Assembly: GCA_902462035.1 (NCBI GenBank)
Contig: CABQAC010000033.1
Span: forward strand, 1-12,027
Direction: 5' to 3'
Origin: an uncultured Eubacteriales bacterium
GTDB taxonomy: Bacteria; Bacillota; Clostridia; Oscillospirales; Acutalibacteraceae
DNA: 12,027 bases
Below the pieces are notes generated by a model, which saw nothing but the letters and a program-made list of their open reading frames with translations, did no database searches and had not been told where the DNA came from. Positions 6,058 to 12,027 of this stretch are shown here, one piece after another. Made by a program: the position numbers and the translations under genes. Within the stretch, counting starts at the first letter, position 1; each line of letters opens with the position of its first letter.

Positions 6058-7107
6058 CTACGCCTTTTCCCCCATAAACCGCTTCACCGGGCTTTGGTCC
6101 GGGTCATTGACCCTAGCAACGGCTTCCAGAATCTCCTGCTTCCGCCCGGCGCTGTCCACACCCGGATCTAAGGCAATATCCTCCACCTGGAACGGGCCGG
6201 TATGGAACTTGCCAAGCACCGCGCCCTGGATCCGGCCGTCAATCAGCAGGTACTGCAGCACATCCCACTCTTTCCCGGCGTATTTTCCCGCCAGGAACGG
6301 TTCTTGGGATTTGATCAAAAAGTCGTTGCGGTGCAGCGCAAACACGCTGGGGCGTACTTCCCCCGGCCCCTGCAGCAGCGGTAAATCCGCCGTACGCACA
6401 TAGCCCGGTACGCCGCACAGCGGCGCTTCGGCTAACTGCCCGCGCGCGCACAGGTCTTGGACCGCTTGCTCAATCGCTTTGGCCGGAAATCGGTACATGG
6501 ACCGGGCCATTCGCGGCTGGAACCACACGTTGAGCGCGGCAAAGCGCAAAAGAATCTGGCCAATTGCCTCTTGCCGGGTGTACCGGGTTAAGGAGACCGA
6601 GGGAAACTCGGCGCTGAACAAGTACCAGGACCGGTCCCATTCGTTGTCCACCTGGTCCTCGAACACCAAAAATTTTTCCTGCAGTTTATGTAGCGCGGGC
6701 GTTACAAGCTTGACCAGGCGGCCGGTATATTCCTTCATCAAGCGCACGGTCATGGGGCCTTCTTGTTCCAGCAGGCGCAGCAATTCCATTTCGGGCGCGG
6801 ACAGCGTCCCCTCCTTGCGGAAAGCCGCTGCGAACAGTTCCAATTCATCGGCCCTCACATACCCCAGGTTACCGCCTTGAAACCGCCCTTTGACAATTTC
6901 CCGTCTTTGCCGCAGCTTAAAATTGCGTTCTGCGTCGTCGAACGCGGCGCGAAAGGCGAGAATGGGAGGGCTGCCCGGGCAGCACCAGTATGGCGGTAAA
7001 ACCGGGGACGCCTGGCGGAACAGCGTGTCGTACGCGGTTTCGTCCACCGCGGCCGCAAGTCCTTGGCGCTTCATCATCAGGGCGACGGCCGCCGCAAGAT
7101 CGAGCAT
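6058..7107 (-). CDS. Winged-helix DNA-binding protein, AlkZ/YcaQ (HTH_42)-like
   Basis: This 349-residue protein resembles winged-helix proteins grouped with the AlkZ/YcaQ DNA glycosylases, some of which unhook DNA cross-links or alkylated bases. What I see: an N-terminal DLAAAVALMMKRQGL helix, the block PGSPPILAFRAAFDDAERNF (45-64), a helix-turn-helix-like part around 103-150 (SAPEMELLRLLEQEGPMTVRLMKEYTGRLVKLVTPALHKLQE), and a C-terminal beta-rich stretch with LHRNDFLIKS (258-267) and VLQYLLIDGRIQGAVLG (283-299), where members carry similar LIDG and GP-x-VEDI motifs. I do not find the QxQ/QxD catalytic signature of proven AlkZ enzymes with confidence, so glycosylase activity is not established. 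AAGGAGGA lies eight bases before the ATG, and a good promoter precedes it. The gene is monocistronic and converges on spoVAF; iscS diverges from it. It could also be a regulator or a repair protein without catalysis. Confidence 0.6.
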   Translation of the reverse strand: MLDLAAAVALMMKRQGLAAAVDETAYDTLFRQASPVLPPYWCCPGSPPILAFRAAFDDAERNFKLRQRREIVKGRFQGGNLGYVRADELELFAAAFRKEGTLSAPEMELLRLLEQEGPMTVRLMKEYTGRLVKLVTPALHKLQEKFLVFEDQVDNEWDRSWYLFSAEFPSVSLTRYTRQEAIGQILLRFAALNVWFQPRMARSMYRFPAKAIEQAVQDLCARGQLAEAPLCGVPGYVRTADLPLLQGPGEVRPSVFALHRNDFLIKSQEPFLAGKYAGKEWDVLQYLLIDGRIQGAVLGKFHTGPFQVEDIALDPGVDSAGRKQEILEAVARVNDPDQSPVKRFMGEKA

Positions 7108-7183
7108 TCGTTGCGTCCTCCTTTACCGGGACAAAACGCCCGGTTTTCGAGCATTGTCTTCAGCGCGTTTTTCCTATGCTTTT

Positions 7184-7212
7184 ATTATATCGCGCCAGCC
7201 GCCCATTGTCAT
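7184..7212 (-). promoter_or_regulatory. Sigma-A promoter of the AlkZ/YcaQ-like gene
   Basis: On the minus strand ATGACA and TATAAT (complements at 7207-7212 and 7184-7189) are 17 bases apart, one mismatch to consensus in total. Transcription should start near 7177, leaving a leader of about 70 bases. Within the leader ACCGGG and CCCGGT (7125-7130 and 7139-7144) can form a small hairpin immediately before the AAGGAGGA ribosome site, which might hide or expose it. Confidence 0.75.
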
Positions 7213-7280
7213 GCGTTTTCCGTGTCCGTGGCGTACGTTTTAAAAATCCTATTTCTTACATCGGATTTCATCAAAGCCTC

Positions 7281-7309
7281 TTGATTTCTATACCTATCCG
7301 GTATATATT
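7281..7309 (+). promoter_or_regulatory. Promoter of iscS-iscU with an operator-like dyad
   Basis: TTGATT (7281-7286) and TATATT (7304-7309) are 17 bases apart, so this is a good sigma-A promoter with a start near 7316. The spacer contains a perfect dyad, TATACC (7289-7294), five bases, GGTATA (7300-7305), overlapping the edge of the -10 box. ATACC/GGTAT half-sites are reminiscent of Rrf2-family (IscR-like) operators, but the spacing is shorter than in known IscR sites. No iscR gene is adjacent. The promoter role is likely; the operator is a guess. Confidence 0.65.
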
Positions 7310-7316
7310 ATAAATA

Positions 7317-7384
7317 AGCCGGGAAATCCCGGCTCGGCTGGAATCCCCGTTACTACCGCACGGGCAGACGGTTGCCCGCCCGTG
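7317..7384 (+). other. Structured 5' leader of iscS
   Basis: Right at the expected transcript start AGCCGGG (7317-7323) pairs with CCCGGCT (7328-7334). A second element offers two exclusive pairings: CGGGCA (7361-7366) with TGCCCG (7373-7378), or CACGGGC (7359-7365) with GCCCGTG (7378-7384). There is no T tract, so this is not a terminator. It does not match a riboswitch class that I recognise. It may only stabilise the message. Confidence 0.4.
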
Positions 7385-7414
7385 TTTGCGATACACAGAA
7401 AGGATGGTCAAACG

Positions 7415-8596
<1,182 letters not shown>

Positions 8597-8643
8597 GCGC
8601 CAGACCACAAATATCATGGTTTTTTGCGAAAGGATGATGAAGA

Positions 8644-9084
8644 ATGGCATACAGTGAAAAGGTCATGGACCATTTTGCCAACCCCCGCAATATGGGCGAG
8701 CTGGAGGATGCCAACGGCGTGGGCGAGGTCGGCAACTCCAAATGCGGCGATATTATGCGGATGTACTTAAAAATTGAAGACGGCGTCATACAGGACGTCC
8801 GGTTTAAAACCTTTGGCTGCGGCGCCGCCGTCGCCACCAGTTCCATGGCTACCGAGCTGGTCAAAGGCAAGCCGGTAGAGGATGCGCTTAAGCTGACCAA
8901 CCGGGCGGTGATGGAGGCGCTGGACGGGCTACCCCCGGTCAAAGTTCATTGCTCGGTGCTGGCGGAACAGGCCATTAAAGCGGCTGTGGCCGATTATTAC
9001 ATCCGCCAGGGGATTGACCCCACGCCCTTCGTCGGCCCAACGGCAGCGTGCGCCCATGGGGAAGGCTGCGACTGTTGCGGCTGA
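8644..9084 (+). CDS. iscU: Iron-sulfur cluster assembly scaffold IscU/NifU N-terminal type
   Basis: This 146-residue scaffold receives sulfur from IscS and holds nascent clusters before transfer. The ligand set is complete: Cys34 (SKCGD, with Asp36), Cys59 (FGCGAA), and His102-Cys103 (KVHCSVL). The segment LPPVK at 96-100 equals the chaperone recognition motif of IscU in bacteria with HscA, although no such chaperone gene is in this window. It is IscU-like and not SufU-like, since it lacks the SufU insertion. The C-terminal tail CAHGEGCDCCG (136-146) adds four cysteines, which may bind a metal or protect the cluster. GAAAGGA lies nine bases upstream of the ATG. The operon ends with a strong terminator five bases after the stop. 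Neither iscR nor iscA is present. Confidence 0.95.
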   Translation: MAYSEKVMDHFANPRNMGELEDANGVGEVGNSKCGDIMRMYLKIEDGVIQDVRFKTFGCGAAVATSSMATELVKGKPVEDALKLTNRAVMEALDGLPPVKVHCSVLAEQAIKAAVADYYIRQGIDPTPFVGPTAACAHGEGCDCCG

Positions 9085-9088
9085 ACGC

Positions 9089-9146
9089 AAAAAGGAAAGA
9101 GAGGAACAGCGCGGCGAAAGCCGTGCTGTTCCTCTCTTTCCTTTTT
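9089..9146 (+). terminator. Long Rho-independent terminator of iscS-iscU
   Basis: A 22-bp perfect stem (arms 9089-9110 and 9125-9146) continues through a G-U pair into a 4-bp CGGC/GCCG extension capped by a GAAA tetraloop, about 27 bp in total. The outer ends are A5 and T5, so it can act in both directions. It starts directly after the iscU stop. The remaining gap up to the padR-like gene holds that gene's promoter. Confidence 0.92.
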
Positions 9147-9204
9147 CCTCCGCTTCGATTTCCTATTTGTGCCGAACGTATCGTTTGGGGCGGTCCGCAA
9201 AATC

Positions 9205-9233
9205 TTGCAAGCAGTCCCTTTGCGCCTTATAAT
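9205..9233 (+). promoter_or_regulatory. Promoter of the PadR-family gene
   Basis: TTGCAA (9205-9210) and a perfect TATAAT (9228-9233) are 17 bases apart. The transcript would start near 9240, giving a short leader of about 29 bases containing the GGAGGA ribosome site. Confidence 0.7.
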
Positions 9234-9268
9234 AGAAACATCTTACAGGAATGCGGAGGACAATCCGA

Positions 9269-9637
9269 ATGCCCATCAATAAAAAATGCGCCTGCCAGGG
9301 ATCTTTTTTAGACCGGTTTATCCAGCCCGCCATCCTGGCGCTGCTGGCGCAGGAGGACGATTACGGTTACAGCATTCTGGTCAAGCTAAGCCGTTCCCCA
9401 TTCTTTGCTAAGGGGAAGCCAGACGTTTCCGGTACCTACCGCACGCTGCGGGAGATGGAAAAGCGGGGGCTATTGTCTTCCCGCATCGTGCTGCCCGACC
9501 ACGAAAATATGGGAAAACGCATCTTCACCATCACTGCCGAGGGCCGCGATTGCCTGGCCCAGTGGCGCCGGACATTGGGGCGCTACCAGGCGGACATTGC
9601 TCTGCTGGTGGCGGAAATCGACCAGGCCCTCGGCTAA
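9269..9637 (+). CDS. PadR-family transcriptional regulator with N-terminal CxC
   Basis: This 122-residue protein is a small winged-helix regulator of the PadR type. The core is DRFIQPAILALLAQEDDYGYSILVKL (about 16-41), a recognition region with SGTYRTLREMEKRGLL, a wing ending in GKRIFTITAEGRDCL, and a C-terminal dimerisation helix. PadR proteins are usually dimeric repressors of neighbouring genes. The motif KKCACQG at the N-terminus (Cys7 and Cys9) is uncommon for PadR in general and could sense a metal, redox change or a reactive ligand; this is inference. I choose the ATG at 9269, because GGAGGA (9255-9260) is eight bases upstream and an in-frame ATG at 9251 precedes that ribosome site. 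The gene ends nine bases from the stop of the convergent URO-D-family gene, with no terminator between them. Its target is unknown, but the divergent URO-D pair is the obvious candidate. Confidence 0.85.
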   Translation: MPINKKCACQGSFLDRFIQPAILALLAQEDDYGYSILVKLSRSPFFAKGKPDVSGTYRTLREMEKRGLLSSRIVLPDHENMGKRIFTITAEGRDCLAQWRRTLGRYQADIALLVAEIDQALG

Positions 9638-9646
9638 CAATCGGTC

Positions 9647-10672
9647 TTAACACGTGTGTTTTTCGTAAAATTCTTGGACAGCTTCAAAAAAAGCGTCAAT
9701 GTTTTCCCACTTGCTGGCGGGCGGGATGTCGCAGCCCGAGGAGGGTACAAAGCCAGGGTAAGAGGCGCATTCCGCCATCAGCTGCAGCGTCGCTTCCCGG
9801 ACGGATTCGGGGGTCCCGTTGCGGAATTGGCCCGCCGGGTCCACATTGCCCATCACCACCGGTCCGGCAGGGGTTTTGGAGAGCATCTCTTTCATCGAAA
9901 CGGCATTGCCAAAGTGGTATGCCGCCGCCCCGGTTCGCAAGATGGAATCGATCATCAAAATGGTATTGTTGCCGCAGTTGTGGTAGATGACCAGAAAGCC
10001 ATGATCCTGCACCGCTTCTACAATTTCACGCACATATGGCTCGGAAAATTCCGCCGCCATATCCGGGGAAAGCAGGCCGGTCAGCGGCTCGGCGATGACA
10101 ACGCCCGCCGCGCCGGTGGTGTTTTTATAGGCGCGGATGTAATCGATCAAAAAGCGGGTAGCCTTTTTCATGATGATATGCACCATGTCCGGTTCCGTAT
10201 AGCAATAAACCAGCGCTTCGGTCACGTCCATCAGCCGCCCGGCCAGGGAAAAGGGGCCGATGACTCCGGCGAATACCGGCCGGTCGGTAATCAGCCTGCA
10301 CGCCTGCTCGATGGCCTGTAGATATTTGCCCGTACGCCCCGCACCCACCGGCGGAACCGCCAGCGCTTCGGCTTCTTCTTCGTTGTGTACGACAGCGCCT
10401 ACCACGGTGGGGACTTCGCCGTCGGAAATACGGATGGGCGCGCCAAAAGCTTCAGCCTCCACCGACAGGTCCATCATGCTGACCGACGCTGCGGCGTCCA
10501 CCCTGTCGGCAATGCGCTTCATTCCTTCCGCCTGCTTGGCGGGATCCTCGATCAGTTCCCGCACCGTAATGCCAAGCAACGAAACGGAAGGGAAGGACAA
10601 AACCGGCATCGCCTTCTTCTGGGGGGCTTCCCGCAATTTGTCCAGCCATATCTTTGCGTTTTGGTAACTCAT
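9647..10672 (-). CDS. URO-D/MtaA-superfamily protein with HxC zinc motif (methyltransferase-like)
   Basis: This 341-residue protein belongs to the uroporphyrinogen decarboxylase superfamily and looks like its methyltransferase branch (MtaA/MtbA/CmuA), which moves methyl groups between corrinoid proteins and thiols, rather than like HemE. I do not find the N-terminal RQAGRY of HemE. The zinc ligands of the methyltransferase branch are in place: His231-Asn-Cys233 (IYHNCGNN) and Cys314 (SSGCDIPPAS). Other family blocks are GVIGPFSLAGRLM (136-148), IAEPLTGLLSPDMAAEFSEP (193-212), YHFGNA (252-257) and MGNVDP (274-279). The start at 10672 has AAAAGGAG ten bases upstream; the open frame extends 77 codons further but through the promoter. 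Corrinoid partners and substrate-specific methyltransferases are not in the window, so the methyl donor is unknown. HemE activity is unlikely. Confidence 0.82.
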   Translation of the reverse strand: MSYQNAKIWLDKLREAPQKKAMPVLSFPSVSLLGITVRELIEDPAKQAEGMKRIADRVDAAASVSMMDLSVEAEAFGAPIRISDGEVPTVVGAVVHNEEEAEALAVPPVGAGRTGKYLQAIEQACRLITDRPVFAGVIGPFSLAGRLMDVTEALVYCYTEPDMVHIIMKKATRFLIDYIRAYKNTTGAAGVVIAEPLTGLLSPDMAAEFSEPYVREIVEAVQDHGFLVIYHNCGNNTILMIDSILRTGAAAYHFGNAVSMKEMLSKTPAGPVVMGNVDPAGQFRNGTPESVREATLQLMAECASYPGFVPSSGCDIPPASKWENIDAFFEAVQEFYEKHTC

Positions 10673-10692
10673 ACCTACCCGGCTCCTTTTAC

Positions 10693-10714
10693 ACGGCGCA
10701 GTTTTCCGCGCCGT
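10693..10714 (-). other. Hairpin in the leader of the minus-strand URO-D gene
   Basis: ACGGCGC (10693-10699) pairs with GCGCCGT (10708-10714) around an 8-base loop, two bases from the AAAAGGAG ribosome site of the minus-strand gene. On the plus strand it is followed by a T-rich run, so it could also stop antisense transcription entering from the divergent side. Further up the leader, CCAGTAT occurs twice (complements at 10730-10736 and 10747-10753), 17 bases apart, close to the expected transcription start. Confidence 0.4.
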
Positions 10715-10764
10715 TATTTTTGTGTTTTTATACTGGACCACATCCAATACTGGTGTATATCTGC

Positions 10765-10794
10765 ATTTTATCTGCTTTAACCGGTCCATGTCAA
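10765..10794 (-). promoter_or_regulatory. Promoter of the minus-strand URO-D gene
   Basis: On the minus strand a perfect TTGACA (complement at 10789-10794) and TAAAAT (complement at 10765-10770) are 18 bases apart. The start would be near 10758, about 85 bases before the ATG. A small inverted repeat (CCGGT 10781-10785, ACCGG 10794-10798) overlaps the -35 box and could be an operator. Confidence 0.7.
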
Positions 10795-10839
10795 CCGGCC
10801 GCGGCAAAGTGGTGGGAATTTTTCTAGATCCCTCATAAT

Positions 10840-10901
10840 TTTTATAAAACGCCCGCCGCCGGAAAAACATTTTTGGCGGCGGGTATGTATTTTTATAAAA
10901 C
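10840..10901 (+). repeat. GC hairpin flanked by two TTTTATAAAAC direct repeats
   Basis: TTTTATAAAAC, itself built on a 10-base palindrome, occurs at 10840-10850 and 10891-10901. Between them CCCGCCGCC (10852-10860) pairs perfectly with GGCGGCGGG (10875-10883) around a 14-base loop that is A-rich then T-rich. The whole block lies in the divergent intergenic region between the URO-D genes. It may be a small terminator or insulator, a protein-binding array, or a remnant of a miniature element. There is no open reading frame in it. Confidence 0.6.
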
Positions 10902-10921
10902 ACCGCAACATTTTTCTATAC

Positions 10922-10978
10922 TTATCATACCCCAAAGGGGTATGATAAAACAAAAATCGGGGTATCTGTTACCATACC
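10922..10978 (+). promoter_or_regulatory. Operator-like dyad and half-site cluster upstream of the second URO-D gene
   Basis: A 12-bp perfect dyad (TTATCATACCCC, 10922-10933, and its complement, 10937-10948) surrounds the 3-base spacer AAA. The half-site GGGGTAT recurs at 10959-10965, 22 bases after the copy in the dyad, and ATACC appears at 10974-10978. No T tract follows, so it is not a terminator. A clear sigma-A promoter is not visible for the plus gene: TATACT at 10917 and TATGAT at 10941 lack good -35 boxes. That fits a promoter that depends on an activator binding here. The remainder of the 327-base gap is covered by the hairpin, repeat and minus-promoter entries. Confidence 0.55.
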
Positions 10979-10999
10979 TATTTTCGGGAGGATCTTCAC

Positions 11000-12027
11000 A
11001 TGAATTCCAAAGAACTTGTCCTGCGTGCCCTGCGCAACGAGGAAACCGAACGCACCCCCTGGGTTCCCTTTGTGGGCTGCCACGCCGCCAAGCTGATCGG
11101 CGTAACCTGCGAAGAATATTTTCAGAATGCCGACTATATTGTGGATGGCGTAACCCGCGCGGTGGAGCTGTACCGTCCGGACGGTATTCCCGCTTTGTTC
11201 GATCTGCAGGTGGAAGCCGAGGCCATGGGATGCAAGCTGGTCTGGGCCGACGGCAACCCGCCTTCCGTGGGTTCCCATCCCCTTGAGGACGGCGCCGCGC
11301 TGGCGGACATTCCGGTTCCGGACGAAAATTCCGGCCGCTGGCCGCTGATTCTGGACGCCACCCGCCGCATTTGTCAGACGGTGGGCAAAGAGAAAGCCGT
11401 GTACGGCCTGATCACCGGGCCTTTTACCCTGGCGCTTCACCTGATGGGCACCGATATCTTCTACAACATGATCGATGAGCCCGAGGAGGTCATGGAGCTG
11501 ATGGCCTTCTGCACCAAGGTCGCGGTCAAATCGGCACAAATGTATATGGACGCCGGGGTGGATGTGGTCGCCGCTGTGGATCCCATGACGTCTCAAATTT
11601 CCCCCGACATGTTCGAGGAATTCGTCGCGCCGTCCCTGATCGAGCTGTTCGATTACATTCACGGCCAAGGCAAGCCCGGCACCCTGTTCGTCTGCGGCAA
11701 CGCCAAGGCGAATATCGAGGCCATGTGCCAGTGCCATGCGGACGGCCTTTCCATCGACGAAAACATTCCCCTGGACTATGTGCGCGACATATGCCAGCAG
11801 AACAACATGTCCTTCGGCGGCAACATAAAGCTGACGCTGACCATGCTGTTCGGCAGCGTGTCCGACAACATCAACGACGCGCTTACCTGTATCCAAACCG
11901 GCGGGCGCAAGGGCTTTATCCTTTCCCCCGGCTGCGACATGCCGTATGATGTGCCCGAAAAGAACGCCGAAGCGGTCGCCGCTGTGGTCCACGGCGAGGT
12001 TGCCGAACTGATGGAGTCCGAGAACGT
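11000..12027 (+). CDS. URO-D-superfamily protein, MtaA-like, lacking the zinc histidine (3' end outside window)
   Basis: The frame is open from the ATG at 11000 to the window edge, 342 complete codons with no stop; family members are about 340-360 residues, so little is missing. Blocks seen: RTPWVPFVGCHAAKLIG (18-34), LITGPFTLALHLMGTD (137-152), VDPMTSQISPDMFEEFVAP (193-211), LSIDENIPLDYVRDI (250-264), GGNIKLTL (273-280) and SPGCDMPYDVPEKN (309-322). At the place where MtaA-type enzymes have His-x-Cys, this protein has Phe230-Val-Cys232 (LFVCGNAK), and Cys312 is kept. The zinc histidine is therefore absent, although a nearby CQC (243-245) offers other ligands. GGGAGGAT lies seven bases before the ATG. 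It diverges from the other URO-D gene, and the two are different subfamilies, not recent duplicates. HemE function is unlikely; a methyl-transfer or related corrinoid role is inferred. Confidence 0.82.
   Translation, partial: MNSKELVLRALRNEETERTPWVPFVGCHAAKLIGVTCEEYFQNADYIVDGVTRAVELYRPDGIPALFDLQVEAEAMGCKLVWADGNPPSVGSHPLEDGAALADIPVPDENSGRWPLILDATRRICQTVGKEKAVYGLITGPFTLALHLMGTDIFYNMIDEPEEVMELMAFCTKVAVKSAQMYMDAGVDVVAAVDPMTSQISPDMFEEFVAPSLIELFDYIHGQGKPGTLFVCGNAKANIEAMCQCHADGLSIDENIPLDYVRDICQQNNMSFGGNIKLTLTMLFGSVSDNINDALTCIQTGGRKGFILSPGCDMPYDVPEKNAEAVAAVVHGEVAELMESEN

Noticed and set aside
9647..10672. HemE (uroporphyrinogen decarboxylase of haem synthesis)
   Set aside because: The N-terminal RQAGRY-type substrate motif is missing and the HxC...C zinc set points to the methyltransferase branch.
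10925..11992. Minus-strand open frame of 355 codons opposite the second URO-D gene
   Set aside because: It is the antisense shadow of a well-supported URO-D reading frame; its translation is low-complexity, rich in His, Gly and Gln, and has no ribosome site or family motifs.

Overview
The window looks like a chromosomal piece of an anaerobic, spore-forming Firmicute of the class Clostridia. The evidence is an Lpl/Ytc-type sugar ABC transporter, a SpoVAF-type spore germination gene, a stand-alone iscS-iscU pair, a BirA with a DNA-binding domain, methyltransferase-like URO-D proteins, strong AAAGGAGG-type ribosome binding sites and near-consensus vegetative promoters. The DNA is moderately GC-rich by eye. 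The genus cannot be told from the sequence alone.

Layout. (1) 1-3160, plus strand: the end of a carbohydrate uptake operon, with two permeases and a large lipoprotein binding protein, closed by a strong terminator. (2) 3183-4481: a promoter, then a 5' leader made of two near-identical hairpin repeats, then birA and a perfectly palindromic terminator. (3) 4513-6053: a candidate forespore (sigma-G type) promoter and a spoVAF homologue split in two by a frameshift with apparent loss of about six codons; the halves meet at a TGATG stop/start overlap. (4) 6058-7107, minus strand: a winged-helix protein of AlkZ/YcaQ type, converging on spoVAF. (5) 7184-7309: a divergent promoter region, followed by iscS and iscU and a long GAAA-capped terminator. 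(6) 9205-9637: a PadR-family regulator with its own promoter and an N-terminal CxC motif. (7) 9647-12027: two divergent genes of the URO-D/MtaA (methyltransferase) superfamily, separated by 327 bp full of dyads and repeated half-sites. The second gene runs off the window.

How the genes work together. The first three genes form one importer; its ATPase is not here and is probably shared. IscS takes sulfur from cysteine and passes it to the scaffold IscU for Fe-S assembly. The PadR gene ends 9 bp from the end of the minus-strand URO-D gene, and the URO-D pair shares a regulatory region. I infer a small regulated module around one-carbon or corrinoid methyl transfer, but no corrinoid protein or substrate-specific methyltransferase is visible within the window.

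I see no CRISPR array, tRNA, rRNA, transposase or phage gene. The features most worth a second look are the split spoVAF, the hairpin-repeat leader of birA, and the URO-D pair with its operator-rich intergenic region.
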